18,494 bases of DNA from an uncultured Clostridia bacterium. GTDB taxonomy: Bacteria; Bacillota; Clostridia; UBA1381. This document shows positions 14,972 through 18,494 of the stretch, one piece after another (the stretch's first letter is position 1; each line of letters opens with the position of its first letter). The position numbers and the translations under genes are program-made. Under the pieces are notes generated by a model. The model searched no databases. It saw only the letters and a program-made list of their open reading frames with translations, and had not been told where the DNA came from. The stretch is taken from positions 1 to 18,494 of the forward strand of contig CAJONM010000110.1 in assembly GCA_905235885.1 (NCBI GenBank), written 5' to 3'.

Positions 14972-15415
14972 ATGGTCATGTTTGTAGATGAGTACGAACG
15001 GCAGCTTGATGAACGCGGCAGAATGATTCTGCCATCAAAGCTTCGCGAAGCTGTTTCGGGGACTGTGTATGTCACGCAATCACCCTCTGAGAAGTGTCTG
15101 CATTTATATACTGAGGACGAGTGGGAGAGAGTTGCCGAAAAGGTAAACAAGCTCCCGACCGCAACAGATAGGAATGCGGCTGCTTTTGTGCGTTTATTTT
15201 TCGGTAAGGCGACTGCGGTCACCGTTGATAAGCAGGGCAGGATACCGATAGCAAAGCGCCTTGCGGATTTCGCCGGACTCGGCAAGGATATAGTGCTTGT
15301 CGGGGCGAATACGCGCCTTGAAATATGGGATCTTGGAAAATGGGAAATGTACCAGAGCGAGCTTTCAGACAGCTTCATGAGCGAAAGCGTTCTGAAATAT
15401 GAGATAAATATTTAA
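14972..15415 (+). CDS. mraZ: Transcriptional regulator MraZ
   Basis: A 147-residue protein of the usual MraZ size, made of two AbrB-like half-domains, each with the family's DxxGR signature: DERGR (13-17) and DKQGR (86-90). MraZ forms a ring-shaped oligomer that binds repeats upstream of its own operon and usually represses the dcw genes. The ATG at 14972 is preferred because AGGCGGTGAT (14958-14967), a 9-of-10 match to the full anti-Shine-Dalgarno complement, lies 8 bases away from its core. An ATG two codons later has too long a spacing, and the GTG at 14963 lies inside the ribosome site. It is the first gene of the cluster and is followed after 3 bases by rsmH. Confidence 0.95.
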   Translation: MVMFVDEYERQLDERGRMILPSKLREAVSGTVYVTQSPSEKCLHLYTEDEWERVAEKVNKLPTATDRNAAAFVRLFFGKATAVTVDKQGRIPIAKRLADFAGLGKDIVLVGANTRLEIWDLGKWEMYQSELSDSFMSESVLKYEINI

Positions 15416-15418
15416 GAT

Positions 15419-16348
15419 ATGGAGTTCAGGCATTATTCGGTACTGTTAAGAGAGAGCGTCGACGCGCTTGGCGTAAAGCCGGACGGAGTGTATCTGGACG
15501 GCACGATGGGTGGCGGCGGCCATTCCGAGGAGATCCTCAGACGCGGAGCGGCGAGGGTGATAGGAACAGACCGCGACGAAGAGGCTGTGGCGGCGGCGGA
15601 AAAGCGACGTGAAGCATATAAGGACAGGCTGACGGCTGTACACGGTAATTTTGTGGATGTGAAGCGGATCATGGAAGAGCTTGATATCGACGGGATCGAC
15701 GGAGCTGTCCTTGATCTCGGAGTAAGCTCATATCAGCTCGATAACAAGGATCGCGGATTTTCGTATATGCACGACGCGCCGCTGGATATGAGAATGGACA
15801 GGAAAGACTCGATTTCAGCATACGATGTAATAAACAATTATTCCAAATCGGAGCTGACGGAGATATTCTACAAATACGGTGAGGAGAAATGGTCAAAGCG
15901 CATTGCTGAGTTTATAGAACAGAGACGAAGCAAAGCGCCGATAAAAACGACCTTTGAACTTGCAGACATAATAAGATCCGCCATACCTGCCGGAGCAAGA
16001 GCAGACGGAGGGCATCCTGCAAAACGGGTGTTTCAGGCGGTCAGGATAGAGGTAAACGGAGAGCTGGAAATACTTGAAAACGCGATACGCGATATTGTCG
16101 ATCTTTTAAAGCTCGGCGGCGTTATCAGCATTATCACTTTCCATTCTCTTGAGGACAGAATAGTTAAGCAAACATTTTCGCAGCTGGCGCAGGGCTGTAT
16201 ATGCCCGAAAAGCTTTCCTGTATGTGTTTGCGGCAACAAACCTAAATTAAAGGTCATTACGAAAAAGCCGATATTACCGTCGGCAAAGGAGCTTGAGGAA
16301 AATTTGAGGTCAAGGAGCGCGAAGCTCAGGGCAGCGGCAAGGCTGTAG
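15419..16348 (+). CDS. rsmH: 16S rRNA (cytosine(1402)-N(4))-methyltransferase
   Basis: A 309-residue SAM-dependent methyltransferase (formerly mraW) that modifies C1402 in the ribosomal decoding centre. Motifs in order: HYSVLLRESVDAL (5-17), the SAM loop DGTMGGGGHSEEIL (27-40), VLDLGVSSYQLD, FSYMHDAPLDMRMD, GGHPAKRVFQAVRIEVNGEL and GGVISIITFHSLEDRIVK. The C-terminal ITKKPILPS segment is also standard. The start is 3 bases after the mraZ stop codon and has no recognisable ribosome site, which suggests it is translated by reinitiation from mraZ. Confidence 0.97.
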   Translation: MEFRHYSVLLRESVDALGVKPDGVYLDGTMGGGGHSEEILRRGAARVIGTDRDEEAVAAAEKRREAYKDRLTAVHGNFVDVKRIMEELDIDGIDGAVLDLGVSSYQLDNKDRGFSYMHDAPLDMRMDRKDSISAYDVINNYSKSELTEIFYKYGEEKWSKRIAEFIEQRRSKAPIKTTFELADIIRSAIPAGARADGGHPAKRVFQAVRIEVNGELEILENAIRDIVDLLKLGGVISIITFHSLEDRIVKQTFSQLAQGCICPKSFPVCVCGNKPKLKVITKKPILPSAKELEENLRSRSAKLRAAARL

Positions 16349-16369
16349 CATGTATAGGAGAAGAGTGTT

Positions 16370-16864
16370 TTGGTTTACGGAAATTTAGCTTACAAGTACG
16401 ACATAGACGATGATGAAGCCGTGCGCGTAAAATCTCAAACGAACGCAAAACAGAATATTGTAAAAAGAAAAGTGCAAAAGAGTAAAAAACTAAGTTATAC
16501 CGAGAAAATGATCTCTGTTGTCATCGTCACCATTTCGGCTATATTTATGATCATTCAGTTTATTGAGGTGAATGATTCGATAGCGGAGCTTGCAGCAGCA
16601 AGAGAAAAATATAATTTTGAGCAGTCGGTGACGGCTCAGAAGTCATTTGAACTGGAGCAGAGCATAGACCTGTCCAAGATCGAGCAGGAGGCAACTATGC
16701 GTTTGGGAATGCGCCGCCCTGAGAAGTATCAGACGGTGTATATTGATGTGCCTCAGGACGATACGACCGACAAAACGGCAGATGAGGTCGAGGGTATGCT
16801 TAACAGATGCGCAGGAGCAATGAAGTCAATAATGGATAATATTGTTGGCTTTTTCAGCATATAA
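16370..16864 (+). CDS. ftsL: Cell division protein FtsL-like
   Basis: A 164-residue bitopic membrane protein in the expected FtsL position between rsmH and the PBP gene. The start is TTG, with AGGAG (16356-16360) 9 bases upstream; an in-frame stop at 16355 rules out an earlier start. The N-terminal cytoplasmic tail is basic (about 19-46), one membrane helix spans about 47-65, and a predicted coiled coil with heptad-like spacing follows (about 66-100). IEQEATMRLGMRRPEKYQ comes next, a segment typical of FtsL/FtsL-like proteins. FtsL pairs with FtsB/DivIC to activate septal peptidoglycan synthesis. The 50-residue C-terminal extension with an amphipathic end is longer than in the Bacillus protein. 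Sequence similarity in this family is low, so the call leans on architecture and position. Confidence 0.85.
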   Translation: MVYGNLAYKYDIDDDEAVRVKSQTNAKQNIVKRKVQKSKKLSYTEKMISVVIVTISAIFMIIQFIEVNDSIAELAAAREKYNFEQSVTAQKSFELEQSIDLSKIEQEATMRLGMRRPEKYQTVYIDVPQDDTTDKTADEVEGMLNRCAGAMKSIMDNIVGFFSI

Positions 16865-16922
16865 TAGATTATGTGTGTCATAGGAGGCAGACCTATATTT
16901 ATATTCACGAGGAAATGAGATA

Positions 16923-18494
16923 ATGGCATTACCATCATTAAATACAGTTAAAAGACGATCCTTTATGATAATAGCCTTTGTATTTATAGGCTTTGGACTT
17001 GTTATACTCCGGATGGGGTGGTGGCAGATCGTCAACGGATCGGAGCTTGCGCGTAAAGCGAAGGATATGCAGACCTCCGATACGGTAGAGCGTGCCAATC
17101 GCGGCACAATTTACGACAGGAATGGGAAAATACTGGCGGAATCGGCAACGGTAAACACACTTGTTTGCAATCCGCAGGATATACATGATAACGGCGATCT
17201 GAACACCTGCATACAGCTCATTTCGCCTATCGTGGGAATAAGCGACGCGAAGCTGCGTGAATATTTTACCGAGAATTCCCAGTACAGGATAATAAAGAAA
17301 AGACTCAGTGCCGAGGAGAGCAACGCCATAGAGGAGCTTATAGATCCGCAGTATCTGACAGAGAACGATTCGGCGTCAAAGGAAGAGAATAAGCGCAGGG
17401 CGGCGGTAAAGAAGGCGCTTTCGGGCATTTATTTTGAAAACGACTCAAAGCGATATTATCCCTATAATGTCGCGTCCCATGTTCTGGGCTTTACCGGTTA
17501 TGACAATAACGGCATACAGGGTATAGAGCTGAGGTTTGACGATTATTTGTCTGGTGTAAACGGAACGGTATCCCAGGCGAGAAACGCGAGCGGCACGACG
17601 ATAGAGGAGCAGCAGGCGGAGTATCTGACCGCAGCGGAGCAGGGCTGCAATGTCATTCTTACAATAGATGAGAGCATACAGCATTTTCTTGAGAAGCATC
17701 TTGAGGAGGCAGTTAAAAAGAGTGAGCTTAAAGAGGGCGCGTCGGGCATAGTTATGAACCCGAAAACGGGCGAGATACTTGCTATCGCAACAAAGCCGGA
17801 CTTTGACTGTAACAACCCTTACGATCTGACGCAGTTTTTACAGTACGCGGTCGATTTTACCCCCGAATATGAGGATGACTCCGACAGCGAGGAAGATGCC
17901 GAGAGCGATGAGGAGGCAACGGAGCGCCCGACGGAGGATCCGAATGATCTCTCCGATGAATATGTGGCGCAGGCACGCTCAAAGATGTGGCGCGATAAGG
18001 CGGTGTCGGATACATATGAGCCGGGCTCTACATTTAAAATAATGGTTGCGGCAGCGGCACTCGAGGAGCATATAGTAGATCAGGATTCGACCTTCTTCTG
18101 TGCCGGCTTCAAGCAGGTCGAGGACAGAAAGATAGAATGTGCCAATACGCGCGGACATGGCGCTCAGAATTTCGTAGAGGGCGTTAAGAACTCGTGCAAC
18201 CCCGTATTTATGGAAATAGGTATGGCGATGGGTGCGCAGACCTTCAAGCGATATTTTGAGGCGTTTGGATTTACAAAAAAAACAGGCATAGAGCTTGGCG
18301 GAGAATCGACAAGTATTTTCTATGACACGATGAATATAGTTGACCTTGCCACATCATCGTTCGGACAGGGCTTTCAGATAACGCCGCTTCAGATGGTTAC
18401 GGCAGTCTCCGCAGTCGTAAACGGCGGAGAGCGGTTGAAGCCCCGTATCGTTAAGGAGATAACCGACTCCGACGGCGTTGTAAAAAGCTATGAC
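16923..18494 (+). CDS. Class B penicillin-binding protein (FtsI/SpoVD type), 3'-truncated
   Basis: At least 524 residues; the gene runs off the window. The ATG follows GAGGAA (16909-16914) by 8 bases. A short basic N-terminus and one membrane helix (about 14-32) precede the PBP dimerisation domain, with RANRGTIYDRNGKILAES (59-76) and NNGIQGIELRFDDYLSG (198-214). In the transpeptidase domain, EPGSTFK carries the active serine S369 and K372, and SCN (424-426) is the second motif; the KTG motif should lie beyond the window. The enzyme cross-links septal or spore peptidoglycan. Clostridial genomes often carry two such genes in tandem here (division PBP, then SpoVD), and this fragment cannot tell which it is. 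A PASTA domain, if present, would be downstream. A strongly acidic insert (311-346) sits ahead of the active site. Confidence 0.93.
   Translation, partial: MALPSLNTVKRRSFMIIAFVFIGFGLVILRMGWWQIVNGSELARKAKDMQTSDTVERANRGTIYDRNGKILAESATVNTLVCNPQDIHDNGDLNTCIQLISPIVGISDAKLREYFTENSQYRIIKKRLSAEESNAIEELIDPQYLTENDSASKEENKRRAAVKKALSGIYFENDSKRYYPYNVASHVLGFTGYDNNGIQGIELRFDDYLSGVNGTVSQARNASGTTIEEQQAEYLTAAEQGCNVILTIDESIQHFLEKHLEEAVKKSELKEGASGIVMNPKTGEILAIATKPDFDCNNPYDLTQFLQYAVDFTPEYEDDSDSEEDAESDEEATERPTEDPNDLSDEYVAQARSKMWRDKAVSDTYEPGSTFKIMVAAAALEEHIVDQDSTFFCAGFKQVEDRKIECANTRGHGAQNFVEGVKNSCNPVFMEIGMAMGAQTFKRYFEAFGFTKKTGIELGGESTSIFYDTMNIVDLATSSFGQGFQITPLQMVTAVSAVVNGGERLKPRIVKEITDSDGVVKSYD

Noticed and set aside
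16882..16920. A strong AGGAGG 35 bases before the PBP start, possibly for a leader peptide
   Set aside because: Only an ATT codon followed by eight sense codons fits it, and the PBP ATG has its own GAGGAA at proper spacing. The evidence for a leader gene is too thin.
1..18494. Mobile elements, CRISPR arrays, tRNA or rRNA genes
   Set aside because: I saw no transposase or integrase, no long terminal repeats, no regularly spaced repeats with unique spacers and no cloverleaf or rRNA-like sequence.

Overview
The window looks like chromosomal DNA from an anaerobic, spore-forming member of the Firmicutes, most likely class Clostridia. The evidence is a SpoVT-type sporulation regulator, an [FeFe] hydrogenase of the kind found in strict anaerobes, an S-layer homology (SLH) protein, a clostridial long-form PRPP synthetase, strong GGAGG ribosome binding sites, TTGACA/TATAAT-type promoters and the Gram-positive gene order mraZ-rsmH-ftsL-PBP. 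Base composition is moderate, and isoleucine is very often ATA. I cannot name the genus. I see no mobile element, CRISPR array, tRNA or rRNA, and codon style is uniform, so this reads as core chromosome rather than an island.

Layout, left to right. (1) 1-1394: C-terminal part of a secreted, cell-wall-anchored SLH protein, closed by a terminator. (2) 1449-6280: a two-gene unit with its own promoter, a SWIM/SNF2 helicase followed 12 bp later by a TTG-started polytopic membrane protein that may be a GT-C glycosyltransferase. (3) 6320-6856, minus strand: spoVT, preceded by a good match to a sigma-G promoter. (4) 7041-8263: a divergent PRPP synthetase with its own promoter. (5) 8280-9856: two related single-pass membrane proteins of unknown function that share a helical motif. 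These are the least-explained genes here. (6) 9896-10267, minus: ridA, converging on the pair through a shared terminator that contains both stop codons. (7) 10413-12140: a long-form leuA with a leucine regulatory domain. (8) 12190-13629, minus: a monomeric, probably group B, [FeFe] hydrogenase. (9) 13713-14528, minus: lgt. (10) 14529-14971: a 443-bp divergent control region with two sigma-A-like promoters, phased A-tracts, a perfect small hairpin and a 10-bp-periodic GGAG repeat that looks like an MraZ operator. (11) 14972-18494: the start of the division and cell-wall (dcw) cluster, mraZ, rsmH, ftsL and a class B PBP that runs off the window.

Functional links. Envelope work dominates: SLH protein, possible glycosyltransferase, Lgt, and the FtsL/PBP division pair. 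Metabolic genes (prs, leuA, ridA) sit between as separate transcription units. RidA next to leuA makes sense, because RidA clears reactive enamine/imine intermediates from branched-chain amino acid metabolism, but they are divergently transcribed and not an operon. I did not find a convincing multi-gene novel system. The best candidates for something undescribed are the paralogous membrane pair at 8348-9856 and the regulatory architecture in front of mraZ.
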